Source: Paracoccaceae bacterium
Lineage (GTDB): Bacteria > Pseudomonadota > Alphaproteobacteria > Rhodobacterales > Rhodobacteraceae
Direction: 5' to 3'
DNA: 64,000 nt
Assembly: GCA_014872815.1 (NCBI GenBank)
Contig: WKFK01000011.1
Span: forward strand, 186,001 to 250,000
A program made the position numbers and the translations under genes. This document shows positions 43,050-51,231 of this stretch, in pieces (position 1 is the stretch's first letter; each line of letters starts with the position of its first letter). A model generated the notes under the pieces. That model saw nothing but the letters and a program-made list of their open reading frames with translations. It was not told the DNA's origin and did not search any database.

Positions 43050-43964
43050 ATGACTATTCAAGTTTTCGGCCACAAATCCCCCGACACCGATTCCACCGGC
43101 TCCCCAATCATTTGGGCCTGGTACCTGAACGAAGTGAAAGGCACCCCGGCGGAAGCCAAATTGCTGGGCGAGCCCAACACCGAGGCCGCATGGCTGCTGA
43201 ACCGCTGGGACCTGCCAAAGCCTGCAATCATCGAAGACGTTGCCGATGACGCGGCTGTGGTCATCGTGGACACCAACAATCCCGCAGAACTGCCGGCCAA
43301 CATCAACGGCGCAGACGTTCAGGCGATCATCGACCACCACAAGCTGGTCGGCGGTCTGGAAACCAAAGGCCCGATTGACATCACCATCCGCCCGGTGGCC
43401 TGTACCGCGACCATCATGCACGACCTGATGGGCGACATCGAGATGCCGGACCACATCAAAGGCGCAATGCTGACTTGCATCCTGTCTGACACGTTGGAAT
43501 TCCGCTCCCCAACCACCACCGACCACGACAAAGCTGTTTGTGACAAACTGGCGGCAGATCTGGGCATCGACATCCCGTCCTACGCGGCGGAAATGTTTGC
43601 GGCAAAATCCGACGTATCTTCCTTCTCCGACGCAGAGCTGCTGCGCATGGACTCCAAGGAGTACGAAGTTGACGGCACAAAGTTCCGCGTGTCCGTGCTG
43701 GAAACCACCGCGCCGGGCGTTGTGCTTGACCGCAAAGCCTCTCTGATGGACAGCATGACCATTGTCGCATCTGAAGATGGTGTGGATCAGGTTCTGTTGT
43801 TTGTTGTGGACATCCTGAATGAAGAAGCCACCCTGCTCGTGCCAAACGATCTGGTGAAGACCGTCGCCGAGAAGTCCTTTGACGCATCTGTAGACGGTGA
43901 CGCAGTGGTGCTTCCGGGCGTGATGAGCCGTAAAAAACAGATCATTCCAAATCTGAAAGTTTGA
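43050..43964 (+). CDS. ppaC: Manganese-dependent inorganic pyrophosphatase (family II)
   Basis: A 304-residue DHH-family enzyme that hydrolyses pyrophosphate. Metal ligands fit His8, Asp12 and Asp14 in FGHKSPDTDS, Asp74 in VDTNNP and the DHH at residues 95-97. The C-terminal DHHA2 domain with SRKKQ near the end binds the substrate. Length and motifs fit family II. AAGGA precedes the ATG. A bidirectional terminator follows at 43985-44017. Confidence 0.95.
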   Translation: MTIQVFGHKSPDTDSTGSPIIWAWYLNEVKGTPAEAKLLGEPNTEAAWLLNRWDLPKPAIIEDVADDAAVVIVDTNNPAELPANINGADVQAIIDHHKLVGGLETKGPIDITIRPVACTATIMHDLMGDIEMPDHIKGAMLTCILSDTLEFRSPTTTDHDKAVCDKLAADLGIDIPSYAAEMFAAKSDVSSFSDAELLRMDSKEYEVDGTKFRVSVLETTAPGVVLDRKASLMDSMTIVASEDGVDQVLLFVVDILNEEATLLVPNDLVKTVAEKSFDASVDGDAVVLPGVMSRKKQIIPNLKV

Positions 43965-43984
43965 TCTTGATCTAGTGCAGATGC

Positions 43985-44017
43985 AAAGGCCGGCTCCATC
44001 GGGAGCCGGCCTTTTTG
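43985..44017. terminator. Bidirectional terminator after ppaC
   Basis: AAAGGCCGGCTCC pairs with GGAGCCGGCCTTT across a short ATCG loop, with TTTTT following on the plus strand. It separates the convergent ppaC and hypothetical genes. Confidence 0.85.
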
Positions 44018-44019
44018 CT

Positions 44020-44508
44020 TCAGTTGCTTCTCATAGCGTTCAACTCATCTGCAAACTGGAACATTCGTAGAGTTGCGCGGTTTGCGGCATGGTCCTGATT
44101 TTTCTCAAGCCATTGTTCTGCCTCTTCTTTCGAGACCTTCCCACTGGCAACACCACGAGACAAAGCGTCCAACTGATGCCTGTTAAACTGGCCGCCAACA
44201 GAGAATGTGTCCTTCACAAAATCCGGTGGATCGTCGTAGGCAACCTGCGGGCCACCTAGTTTTGCTGGCAACATCGCCAACTGAGCTTCAATTCGCTCTT
44301 GGTTCATGACCGCGAACGCAGCGCCACCCGCACACACAACAACGCCAACTAAAAGGGATAGACCGGACGTCTTTCGCCGGGGCGCCCGATATCCTGCACT
44401 GATATCACCCAACTCCCAAGGCTGCTTCTTGCTCGAGTTTGGCGCACCGCCCTCGGAAATGCGCTTGTTCTCAATCTTTTCTAGACGTTTCTTGAAATCT
44501 TCCTGCAT
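44020..44508 (-). CDS. Hypothetical membrane-anchored protein
   Basis: A 162-residue protein I do not recognise. The N-terminus is a charged helix (DFKKRLEKIENKRISEGG, coiled-coil-like), followed by one hydrophobic segment (GLSLLVGVVVCAGGAAFAVM, near residues 49-68). The rest is a soluble helical region (NRHQLDALSRGVASGKVSKE, then EAEQWLEKNQDHAANRATLR) probably in the periplasm. Its base composition is lower in GC than its neighbours. It stands next to no gene of known related function. Confidence 0.6.
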   Translation of the reverse strand: MQEDFKKRLEKIENKRISEGGAPNSSKKQPWELGDISAGYRAPRRKTSGLSLLVGVVVCAGGAAFAVMNQERIEAQLAMLPAKLGGPQVAYDDPPDFVKDTFSVGGQFNRHQLDALSRGVASGKVSKEEAEQWLEKNQDHAANRATLRMFQFADELNAMRSN

Positions 44509-44676
44509 CAGAAAACCCTCACACTAATGTACCTTCGCGACGCAATCCATCGCAGTCTGATGCAACGCAGTATGACTAAGACATAGAGTTTACTTGGGCG
44601 GGAATAGGGCGATTCAACGTCCGCGTGCTTTCCCCCCCCGACATCACCCAAGCTGAGTATTACGAATAGATGCCCC

Positions 44677-45564
44677 CTACCGGCCTGGCAGACGCCCATC
44701 TGCCAGCCACTCCCAGAGCTCCGCCCAAAGCGCCTCCCGCCCTTTGCGAAACGCACCGTCATGGCCCACTTTCGTGGTGCCAAGCTGCTTTGGTGTTCGC
44801 ACCACCAAGTGCTTCTCGGCTTTGATGTAATGGCTCAGGGTGTCGCCACAGGCGGTCTTGGTGGCAATCGGATCATCACTCAGCACCCAGGCACAGATAG
44901 GGCTGCATGGATCGTCAAAGTGATGCGGATAGCGCCCTTCGGCCAGTTCCGGCAACAGATAACCGCGCCGCGCACTCCAGCGCCGCCAGGTCCGGAACAC
45001 ATCCGGCGGCAGGGCCTCTCCGCCCCACAGGCCGCCTGCCGGGATAAATCCATACCGCGCAAGGCAATAGGCCCCGTAGCCCCACCAGAAGAACAGCTCC
45101 AACGGGATGTTACGCAGCTTGTGCACGCCCCAATGCCCGCTGCCAACAGCCACGAAGGCATGGCGCTCAATCTGGCTGTGGTTTTGCATAAACCCGACAA
45201 ACTGCCCGCCAATGCTGTGCCCCAAAGTTGTCAGCGGCACTCCCGGCGCAATGCTGTGAAGATGGTTGAGCGCGGCCGTCATATCCAAGCGCCCCCAATC
45301 CGGATAGTCGATGCCGCTGACCGCGAGATTTTCTGCTCCAGACTCGCCAATGCCTCGGAAATCATACGTCATAACCACCGCGCCACGTTCTGCCAGATAG
45401 GCGGCTACGTGACGATAGAACCGTCTGGGGAAGCCTGTACCCGCGGAAATGAGGATGGCCACCTGCGGCGCGGCTCCGCGATAGACCGTGCCTGCCAGCT
45501 TCCAATCGTCCTCCGCATGGAAGTGGATATCTTCAATTGTTACTGCGCCGCGATCCAACATCAC
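44677..45564 (-). CDS. Alpha/beta hydrolase coupled to MarR gene
   Basis: A 295-residue serine hydrolase of the YheT-like or lysophospholipase-like branch. ILISAGTGFPRRFYRHVAAY supplies the oxyanion part, VMTYDFRGIGESG is typical, and GHSIGG gives the nucleophile Ser117; the Asp and His candidates lie in VLSDDPIATKT and KVGHDGAF. It overlaps the end of the upstream marR gene by 4 bases (ATGA), so it is probably controlled by that MarR protein. The substrate is unknown. Confidence 0.82.
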   Translation of the reverse strand: MMLDRGAVTIEDIHFHAEDDWKLAGTVYRGAAPQVAILISAGTGFPRRFYRHVAAYLAERGAVVMTYDFRGIGESGAENLAVSGIDYPDWGRLDMTAALNHLHSIAPGVPLTTLGHSIGGQFVGFMQNHSQIERHAFVAVGSGHWGVHKLRNIPLELFFWWGYGAYCLARYGFIPAGGLWGGEALPPDVFRTWRRWSARRGYLLPELAEGRYPHHFDDPCSPICAWVLSDDPIATKTACGDTLSHYIKAEKHLVVRTPKQLGTTKVGHDGAFRKGREALWAELWEWLADGRLPGR

Positions 45565-46022
45565 TCTTGTCCCTCACGCCATTTCGCTTGATCAATCACG
45601 TCCTCGGCGTTCTCCGCCAAATGGGTTAGAAACCGGCCGATGACCTCCTGCTCCGCCGTATCAAATGGCGCCAACAACAGCTCGTTGACGTGCTGCACAA
45701 AGGGCACCGTACGTTGCACTAAGTTTTCCGCAGCCGGTTCCAGATAAATTCTAACCACACGCCCGTCGGAATCTTCCCGCGCGCGCCGTACAAAACCGCG
45801 CTCCACCATACGATCAATCAAACCGCTCAGGCTGGATTTGCGCATCGACACAGCTTTGGCGAGCTGTGTCACAGTCTGACCATCCTGTTTGGACAGGAGC
45901 ACCAAAACGCCGTGTTGCGGCATCGACAAATCCGCCAACGCTTGCGTTTTTCGTTCCGACGCACGGGTGATTGCCGCATGTGCCCGGTTCATCAACAGGA
46001 AAATCTTGGGAGGTTTTGCCAT
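45561..46022 (-). CDS. MarR family transcriptional regulator
   Basis: A 153-residue dimeric winged-helix repressor. The DNA-binding core is GVLVLLSKQDGQTVTQLAKA, then VSMRKSSLSGLIDRMVERGF, then VRRAREDSDGRVVRIYL (wing). It is first in a two-gene operon with the alpha/beta hydrolase. A perfect 12-base palindrome, TTCGTATACGAA, lies 33 bases upstream of its ATG (46055-46066) and fits an autoregulatory operator. Ligand unknown. Confidence 0.9.
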   Translation of the reverse strand: MAKPPKIFLLMNRAHAAITRASERKTQALADLSMPQHGVLVLLSKQDGQTVTQLAKAVSMRKSSLSGLIDRMVERGFVRRAREDSDGRVVRIYLEPAAENLVQRTVPFVQHVNELLLAPFDTAEQEVIGRFLTHLAENAEDVIDQAKWREGQE

Positions 46023-46054
46023 ATGTGGTTCGCATCCGAATTACTTTCACCTAA

Positions 46055-46066
46055 TTCGTATACGAA
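46055..46066. promoter_or_regulatory. Palindrome, probable MarR operator
   Basis: TTCGTATACGAA is a perfect 12-base palindrome upstream of the MarR gene, with the near-match AATTCG...CGAACTT context extending it. Sequence and position fit a MarR dimer site that overlaps or adjoins the promoter. Confidence 0.65.
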
Positions 46067-46119
46067 CTTTTTGTGCGATCAATCCCCGCACAGCATGACG
46101 TTGCGGGAGGTTGCAAAGC

Positions 46120-46148
46120 AAAACGGGCGCTGCTTTCGCACCGCCCGC
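46120..46148 (-). terminator. Terminator of the galactoside operon
   Basis: On the minus strand GGGCG-g-TGC-gaaa-GCA-g-CGCCC forms a hairpin followed by GTTTTGC. It lies 27 bases after the GH42 gene stop, at the end of the ten-gene operon. Confidence 0.7.
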
Positions 46149-46174
46149 TTCACTTCATCCGTGCGTCAATGCTG

Positions 46175-48112
46175 TTAGCCAGAGCTCAGATCACATGCCA
46201 CAACCGGCGTTTTGCCTTCAAACACCAGCACGCCACACGCTGGCACGCGGTGTCCACCCACACTGGCTGAGAAGCTGTTGTAGTTGATCACAAATTCATA
46301 GGATCCAAACCGACGCCGACGCACACCATCCTGCATAGGAGACACCCCAACACCGGCCTGTTCACAGGCCATGGAAACCACGCGGTCCCACAACGCATCA
46401 TCCGGGAAGCTGCCAAGATACCAGCGCCCATTCTGCCCTTGCAGAACCGCCGCGCCATCTTGCGTTTCGAGCAAAACTTCCGCCGCGCCAGACAGGCGCT
46501 CGTGCCAATGCTCAACCCGGCCACCACCTGACACATCCATGCCAGCATGTGGCGGCAAGCTCTCGATCAGATCAACCCGTACATCCAGGTTGGGCACGCC
46601 CGGACGGCCCTTGGCCGGGATCATGAACTCTTCGGTGATCGCCCCGGTGCGCGGCCCCATCACAGCCAGCGCATCCGCTTCGGAAATCGCCAGAACCAAA
46701 GCTGGATCAAGCGTGGCCAAGCCTGGCGCAAACACAGCTTTGTAACCGGAGAAATCCCGGCACGCCGCGCTTACGATGTCGACCGACAATCCCGCGCGAC
46801 GCAATCCCCGATAGGCCGAAAACACCAGCCGGAAGTAGTCAAACCCAGCGCCCTGCGGTTGGGTTTTCCAAGCCCAATCAGAGGCATAGTCAAACACCAG
46901 CGCCACATCTGCCTGCTGGGTGTCTTGCTCTTTGAGCATCTCAAGCACACCGGCAACAGCCCGTGCCTCATCCATGCCTGGCGCCGCCACGCCATTTGGC
47001 GTTTGAAGGCCCGCGTGCATCTGTTCCTGCGCAAACGGTGCCTGCCGCCAGCGGAAATAGCTCACAACCTCTGCGCCATGGGCAAAGGCTTCCAACGCCC
47101 AAAGCGCCACCATGCCGGGCAACGGCGCGGGGTTGTACGGGGCCCAGTTCACTGGACCGGGCTGCTGTTCCATGACCCACCAACGGCCCTTTCCGACCGC
47201 GCGATAGAGATCATGGTGAAAGGCCTGCATGTCAGGATCACCCTGCCTCAGGAACCGCGCCTTGTGTTCGTCAGAGGCCTCTAGACGATCCGACAAGAAC
47301 CCAATCGGGTAGCTATCCCAACTCGCAATATCGAGGTCATCGCCCACGTCAAAGTGGTCAAACTCCAGAATGCGCCCCATGTAGTTGTGGATCAGCGGCG
47401 CATCGGTGTTCGCCTTCAAAATCTCTGCCTGCACCTTGTTGAAGGCGACGACCTGATCGCTGGAGAACCGCCGGAACGCCAGCGCATGCGCGGGGTTTGG
47501 TTCGGTCACGGTCAGGTTCGGCAAGTCGATCTGATCAAACGAGGCATAGTCCATCGACCAGAACACATTGCCCCAGGCCTCATTGAGGTTTTCCACCGTG
47601 CTATAGCGGGCTTTGCACCACTCCTGAAACGCAAGTTTGGCAGGCTCAGAATAGCTGATGATCGTATCATGACAGCCATATTCATTGTCTGTTTGCCAAG
47701 CAGCCAAATGTGGGTTCTTGCCATAACGCTCCGCCAAAATTTGAGTGATGCGCGCACATTCCTCACGATAGCCTTGGTGGCTGAAGCAATAGTGTCTGCG
47801 CGAGCCAAACTTGCGCGGCGCGCCGTCTTCGTCCACCGCCAGCATGTCGGGATGTTTGTCGACCATCCAGCGTGGCGGCGTTGCAGTTGGCGTGCCCAGC
47901 ACAACCTTTAGCCCCGCAGCACCCAGCGTCTCAATGGCTCGGTCCAGCCACTCGAGCGTCAACTGCCCAGGCACCGCCTCCATGCGGCTCCAAGCGAACT
48001 CGCCAATCCGCACCCAGCGGATGCCTGCCGCGATCATATCCGCCGCGTCTTTGGCCCACATGTCTTCCGGCCAGTGCTCCGGATAATAACAAACGCCCAG
48101 TTCTTGCTTCAT
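46175..48112 (-). CDS. Beta-galactosidase, GH42
   Basis: A 645-residue glycoside hydrolase of family 42, acting on beta-galactosides in the cytoplasm. The general acid is Glu144 in AAWQTDNEYGCHDT and the nucleophile candidate is Glu315 in RWWVMEQQPGPVNW. The TIM barrel begins at LGVCYYPEHWPEDMWAKDA; a trimerisation-type domain and a beta-rich C-terminal domain follow. No signal peptide is seen. The ATG overlaps the upstream lactonase stop (ATGA); it is the last gene of the operon. Confidence 0.94.
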   Translation of the reverse strand: MKQELGVCYYPEHWPEDMWAKDAADMIAAGIRWVRIGEFAWSRMEAVPGQLTLEWLDRAIETLGAAGLKVVLGTPTATPPRWMVDKHPDMLAVDEDGAPRKFGSRRHYCFSHQGYREECARITQILAERYGKNPHLAAWQTDNEYGCHDTIISYSEPAKLAFQEWCKARYSTVENLNEAWGNVFWSMDYASFDQIDLPNLTVTEPNPAHALAFRRFSSDQVVAFNKVQAEILKANTDAPLIHNYMGRILEFDHFDVGDDLDIASWDSYPIGFLSDRLEASDEHKARFLRQGDPDMQAFHHDLYRAVGKGRWWVMEQQPGPVNWAPYNPAPLPGMVALWALEAFAHGAEVVSYFRWRQAPFAQEQMHAGLQTPNGVAAPGMDEARAVAGVLEMLKEQDTQQADVALVFDYASDWAWKTQPQGAGFDYFRLVFSAYRGLRRAGLSVDIVSAACRDFSGYKAVFAPGLATLDPALVLAISEADALAVMGPRTGAITEEFMIPAKGRPGVPNLDVRVDLIESLPPHAGMDVSGGGRVEHWHERLSGAAEVLLETQDGAAVLQGQNGRWYLGSFPDDALWDRVVSMACEQAGVGVSPMQDGVRRRRFGSYEFVINYNSFSASVGGHRVPACGVLVFEGKTPVVACDLSSG

Positions 48113-48969
48113 AAAATCACCCGTGGTTCCGCCACCCCTTGGGCAACGTTGTCTATGGCAAAGACCATGCCGTTCTCCGGCACCTCAGCCAATGTCTTTT
48201 CATCGATGCCTTCGCGAGCGGTGGTCACCAAAAGCGTGGTCAGATCTTCCCCACCAAAGGCTGGACAGCTGCTATGTTGCCCCCCAACCGAGACCGCTTT
48301 GAGGAAGGTCCCGTCCGGATCATAAGCCGCCACGCGGGCAGCGCCCCATTGCGCAATCCAGACATTGCCGTCCGCATCCACAACCGCGCCGTCCGGGTTT
48401 AAGCCGTCTGCGTTGAGATCAAGATAGACCTCCGCCTTGCCAACTGGCCAACCGCTCTCCGCTTCCACTGCCTGACGCATCACCAGCTTGGTCACCGTGT
48501 CAGTGTAGTAGGCGCAGGCACGCGCCTTATCAAAACAGATCGCATTGCTGATCGTCACATCGGCCACCAGTTTGCGCAGTTCGCCATCAAAGTAGCGATA
48601 GATCGCGCCGGCCTTTGGCTCCGCACTTTTGCCCATAGTGCCAATCCAAAACCCGCCCCAAGGGTCCGCGCGCCCGTCGTTGGAGCGCGTCACTGGATTG
48701 TCCGCCTCCAAGGAGCACAGATACTCCTGCTCTTCAGTGTCGAGGTAGAATTTCCAAAGGCCCGTTTCGGACGCCAAGATCAACGTTTCCGTGTCAACCC
48801 AACCAGCCGCCGAGACATGTTCGTCAAACTGCCACTCAAGCGCTTCTCCGTCCTTCTGACTCAGCATCCGCTTGCCAACAATATCGAACCAGAACAGCTG
48901 CTTGCGCTCCGGGTGCCACAGAGGCCCCTCGCCCAACGCACACAGTCGATCATCAAAAATAGTGCTCAT
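48109..48969 (-). CDS. SMP-30/gluconolactonase family lactonase
   Basis: A 286-residue six-bladed beta-propeller of the SMP-30 family, which hydrolyses aldonolactones using a divalent metal. Typical stretches are LGEGPLWHPERKQLFWFDIV at residues 12-31 (with metal Glu), NDGRADPWGGFWIGTMG in the middle, and GQHSSCPAFGGEDLTTLLVT near the C-terminus. In this operon it should open galactono-lactone to galactonate. It overlaps its neighbours at both ends (ATGA). Confidence 0.88.
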   Translation of the reverse strand: MSTIFDDRLCALGEGPLWHPERKQLFWFDIVGKRMLSQKDGEALEWQFDEHVSAAGWVDTETLILASETGLWKFYLDTEEQEYLCSLEADNPVTRSNDGRADPWGGFWIGTMGKSAEPKAGAIYRYFDGELRKLVADVTISNAICFDKARACAYYTDTVTKLVMRQAVEAESGWPVGKAEVYLDLNADGLNPDGAVVDADGNVWIAQWGAARVAAYDPDGTFLKAVSVGGQHSSCPAFGGEDLTTLLVTTAREGIDEKTLAEVPENGMVFAIDNVAQGVAEPRVIL

Positions 48970-49571
48970 GCAAAAGCCTCGTCATAGGCGGCCACAATGG
49001 CCTCTGCCCGTTGACGCACATCCTCCACGCTCATACCCGCTTTGTAAATCGCCGAGCCAATACCAAAACCGTCCGCTCCGGCGGCAATCCACTCGCCAAA
49101 GTTCTCTGGTCCGGCGCCACCCACAGCATACACCTTGCTGTCTTGTGGTAGCACCGCCCGGACGGCCTTCAAGCCACCCGGCCCGGCCATATTGCCAGGG
49201 AACAGCTTCAGACCGGTTGCGCCTGCTTTCAAAGCGGCAAACGCCTCTGTTGGCGTAAACACGCCCGGCCAGCTTTCCATTCCCAGTTTGGCAGTGTGTG
49301 CAATCACCCCGGTGTCGCAGTTGGGCGAAACGATCAGCTTCCCGCCGACACCCGCAACCGCATCCACTTGCGCAACCTCGAGCACCGTGCCTGCCCCGAC
49401 AAGTGCGCGTTCCCCAAACCCTTTCGCCAAAAGTTCAATGCTCTCCAATGGATCAGGTGAGTTCAGCGGCACTTCGATCTTATCAATACCCGCTGCAATG
49501 ATGGCATCTGCCATGGCTTCGATTTCGCCCGGGGTTACCCCGCGCAAGATGGCAATAATCGACCGGTTCAT
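48966..49571 (-). CDS. dgoA: 2-dehydro-3-deoxy-6-phosphogalactonate aldolase
   Basis: A 201-residue KDPG/KDPGal-type class I aldolase. The catalytic Glu is in IEVPLNSPDP (near residue 35), the Schiff-base lysine in GLKLFPGN (near 126), and the N-terminal ILRG motif (SIIAILRGVTP) is diagnostic. It cleaves KDPGal to pyruvate and glyceraldehyde 3-phosphate. Start ATG 49571; the upstream frame is only read-through from the kinase region. It follows dgoK by four bases. Confidence 0.92.
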   Translation of the reverse strand: MNRSIIAILRGVTPGEIEAMADAIIAAGIDKIEVPLNSPDPLESIELLAKGFGERALVGAGTVLEVAQVDAVAGVGGKLIVSPNCDTGVIAHTAKLGMESWPGVFTPTEAFAALKAGATGLKLFPGNMAGPGGLKAVRAVLPQDSKVYAVGGAGPENFGEWIAAGADGFGIGSAIYKAGMSVEDVRQRAEAIVAAYDEAFA

Positions 49572-49575
49572 GTTG

Positions 49576-50466
49576 TTATCCCAAAAGGTTGCGCGCGGCC
49601 GACAGCCCCGCAAATGTCATGTCCTGACAGTCCACAACGGTCACCCAACCGCCCTGGGCCTTCAGGGCCTCTGCATAAACGTCGGACAGCTGCTGCTCTC
49701 CGATCACCGCGATCTGCTGCCCCAACCAGTATGGCCGAGATGCCGCCAGTTCTGCCCCCAACAACAGTCCCGACAAGCGCGACCGGGCCGCCGAAGAAGG
49801 CGTTGCATTCAACAGATCACTGGCGCGAATGCCAAACAGTTCCGAGGCGAGGTTTTCCGGCCGCGACAGGGTCACATCCATGCCCGCTGCAAAGGCCTCA
49901 GCGTCCCAACCCTCACCAACCGAGTGCTGCAGCACAGACTGCTTGCTCAGGAGCGAAAACAACTCACCCGTCATGAAGGTGCGGAAACTCACCACCTCAT
50001 CGGCGCTGACATGTGCCCATTTGGTGTGGGTGCCTGGCAAGCACAAAACGCCATCCCAGTTCGCGTTGCGCGACAGAAACCCCGCAATCTGCGTCTCTTC
50101 TCCGCGCATCACATCCGCAGGCTTTAGCTGTTTCAAACCAGGCACCACATGCACCCGTAACCGCGCATCCGTGTCGGGAACAAGCACTGGCTGAGGCGCC
50201 AGTGCGGGCGCAGGAACCGCCGTGTATGGCGCCTCAACCCAGCCTTGCCGAGCGCCCACCATGCCACACGCAATCACATCTGTCGGACCATCGCCAAGCC
50301 AGTCTTCAACCAACTCCATCAAAGCCGCCTCGAACCCGCCAGCGTCCAATTTCGCCATGCCCTTATCTGACTGCGCCGTGGCCAGAAGCCTGTCGTCTTC
50401 CATGGCATAGGCACGCAGCTTTGACGTGCCCCAATCCACTCCAATCCATTGTGCTTGCACAGACAT
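49576..50466 (-). CDS. dgoK: 2-dehydro-3-deoxygalactonokinase
   Basis: A 296-residue sugar kinase of the DgoK family with the actin-like ATPase fold. GVDWGTSKLRAYAM at residues 8-21 is the first phosphate loop, and CLPGTHTKWAHV near 140 is the characteristic second motif. It phosphorylates 2-keto-3-deoxygalactonate before the DgoA aldolase step. Together with dgoA it fixes the pathway as De Ley-Doudoroff. It lies three bases after the SDR gene. Confidence 0.93.
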   Translation of the reverse strand: MSVQAQWIGVDWGTSKLRAYAMEDDRLLATAQSDKGMAKLDAGGFEAALMELVEDWLGDGPTDVIACGMVGARQGWVEAPYTAVPAPALAPQPVLVPDTDARLRVHVVPGLKQLKPADVMRGEETQIAGFLSRNANWDGVLCLPGTHTKWAHVSADEVVSFRTFMTGELFSLLSKQSVLQHSVGEGWDAEAFAAGMDVTLSRPENLASELFGIRASDLLNATPSSAARSRLSGLLLGAELAASRPYWLGQQIAVIGEQQLSDVYAEALKAQGGWVTVVDCQDMTFAGLSAARNLLG

Positions 50467-50469
50467 ATC

Positions 50470-51231
50470 TTACCCCGAAACCACAACGCCGCCGTCAACG
50501 GCCATGCATTGCCCCGTCATCATTCGGCTGGCGTTTGACGCCAAATAAAGCGTGGGGTCAATCATATCTTCCGGTGTGAGATGCTCTTTCAAACACTGCC
50601 GCTCCATATGCGACGCCAGCGCCTCCGGATCAGCCCACATGTCCAACTGCTTTTGCGTCAACACCCAGCCCGGCGCCAGAGCGTTCACGCGAATACCCTT
50701 TGGTCCCAACTCGCGGGCAAGCGACCGTGTCATGCCCGTGATCGCCGCGTTGGCGCTCGTGTAGATCGGGTATCCGGCGTTGCCCATGATATAGCTGATC
50801 GAACTGAAATTGATGATCGAGCCACCGCCCTCCATATGCCGCGCCGCTTCCTGGCAGGCAAAGAAATAGGCCTTCTGGTTCACTGCCTGCATCCAGTCGT
50901 AGAACTCTTCATCCACCTCATCGAGGGCGTGGCGTTGGTCATTGGCGGCGTTGTTCACGAGCACATCTAAGCCGCCATGCTCGCCCACGGCCTGTTGAAT
51001 GGTTTCCCGCAGGCGTGGAATGTCGGAGATGTCCCCCTGCATGAATAGCGGCGTTGCACCGTGCTTGGTCTCCATCTCGGCAATGAACTCATCTGCCGCC
51101 GAACGTCCGATGATCGCCACCTTCGCCCCCTGCGCCATGAACCCATCCGTCAAGGCTGCGCCGATGCCGCTGGCCCCGCCAGTGATGTAGACGGATTTGC
51201 CTTTCAGATCAGGAAAAATCGTACCGGTCAT
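50470..51231 (-). CDS. SDR dehydrogenase, likely galactose 1-dehydrogenase
   Basis: A 253-residue classical short-chain dehydrogenase. The nucleotide motif TGGASGIGAAL is at residues 17-27 and VLVNNAANDQRH near 87. The active-site Tyr lies in YPIYTSANAAITG, but the usual YxxxK lysine is Asn (YTSAN); Asn codon AAC at this site is clear in the sequence. By position it should oxidise galactose to galactonolactone. It overlaps the dehydratase stop (ATGA). Confidence 0.8.
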   Translation of the reverse strand: MTGTIFPDLKGKSVYITGGASGIGAALTDGFMAQGAKVAIIGRSAADEFIAEMETKHGATPLFMQGDISDIPRLRETIQQAVGEHGGLDVLVNNAANDQRHALDEVDEEFYDWMQAVNQKAYFFACQEAARHMEGGGSIINFSSISYIMGNAGYPIYTSANAAITGMTRSLARELGPKGIRVNALAPGWVLTQKQLDMWADPEALASHMERQCLKEHLTPEDMIDPTLYLASNASRMMTGQCMAVDGGVVVSG

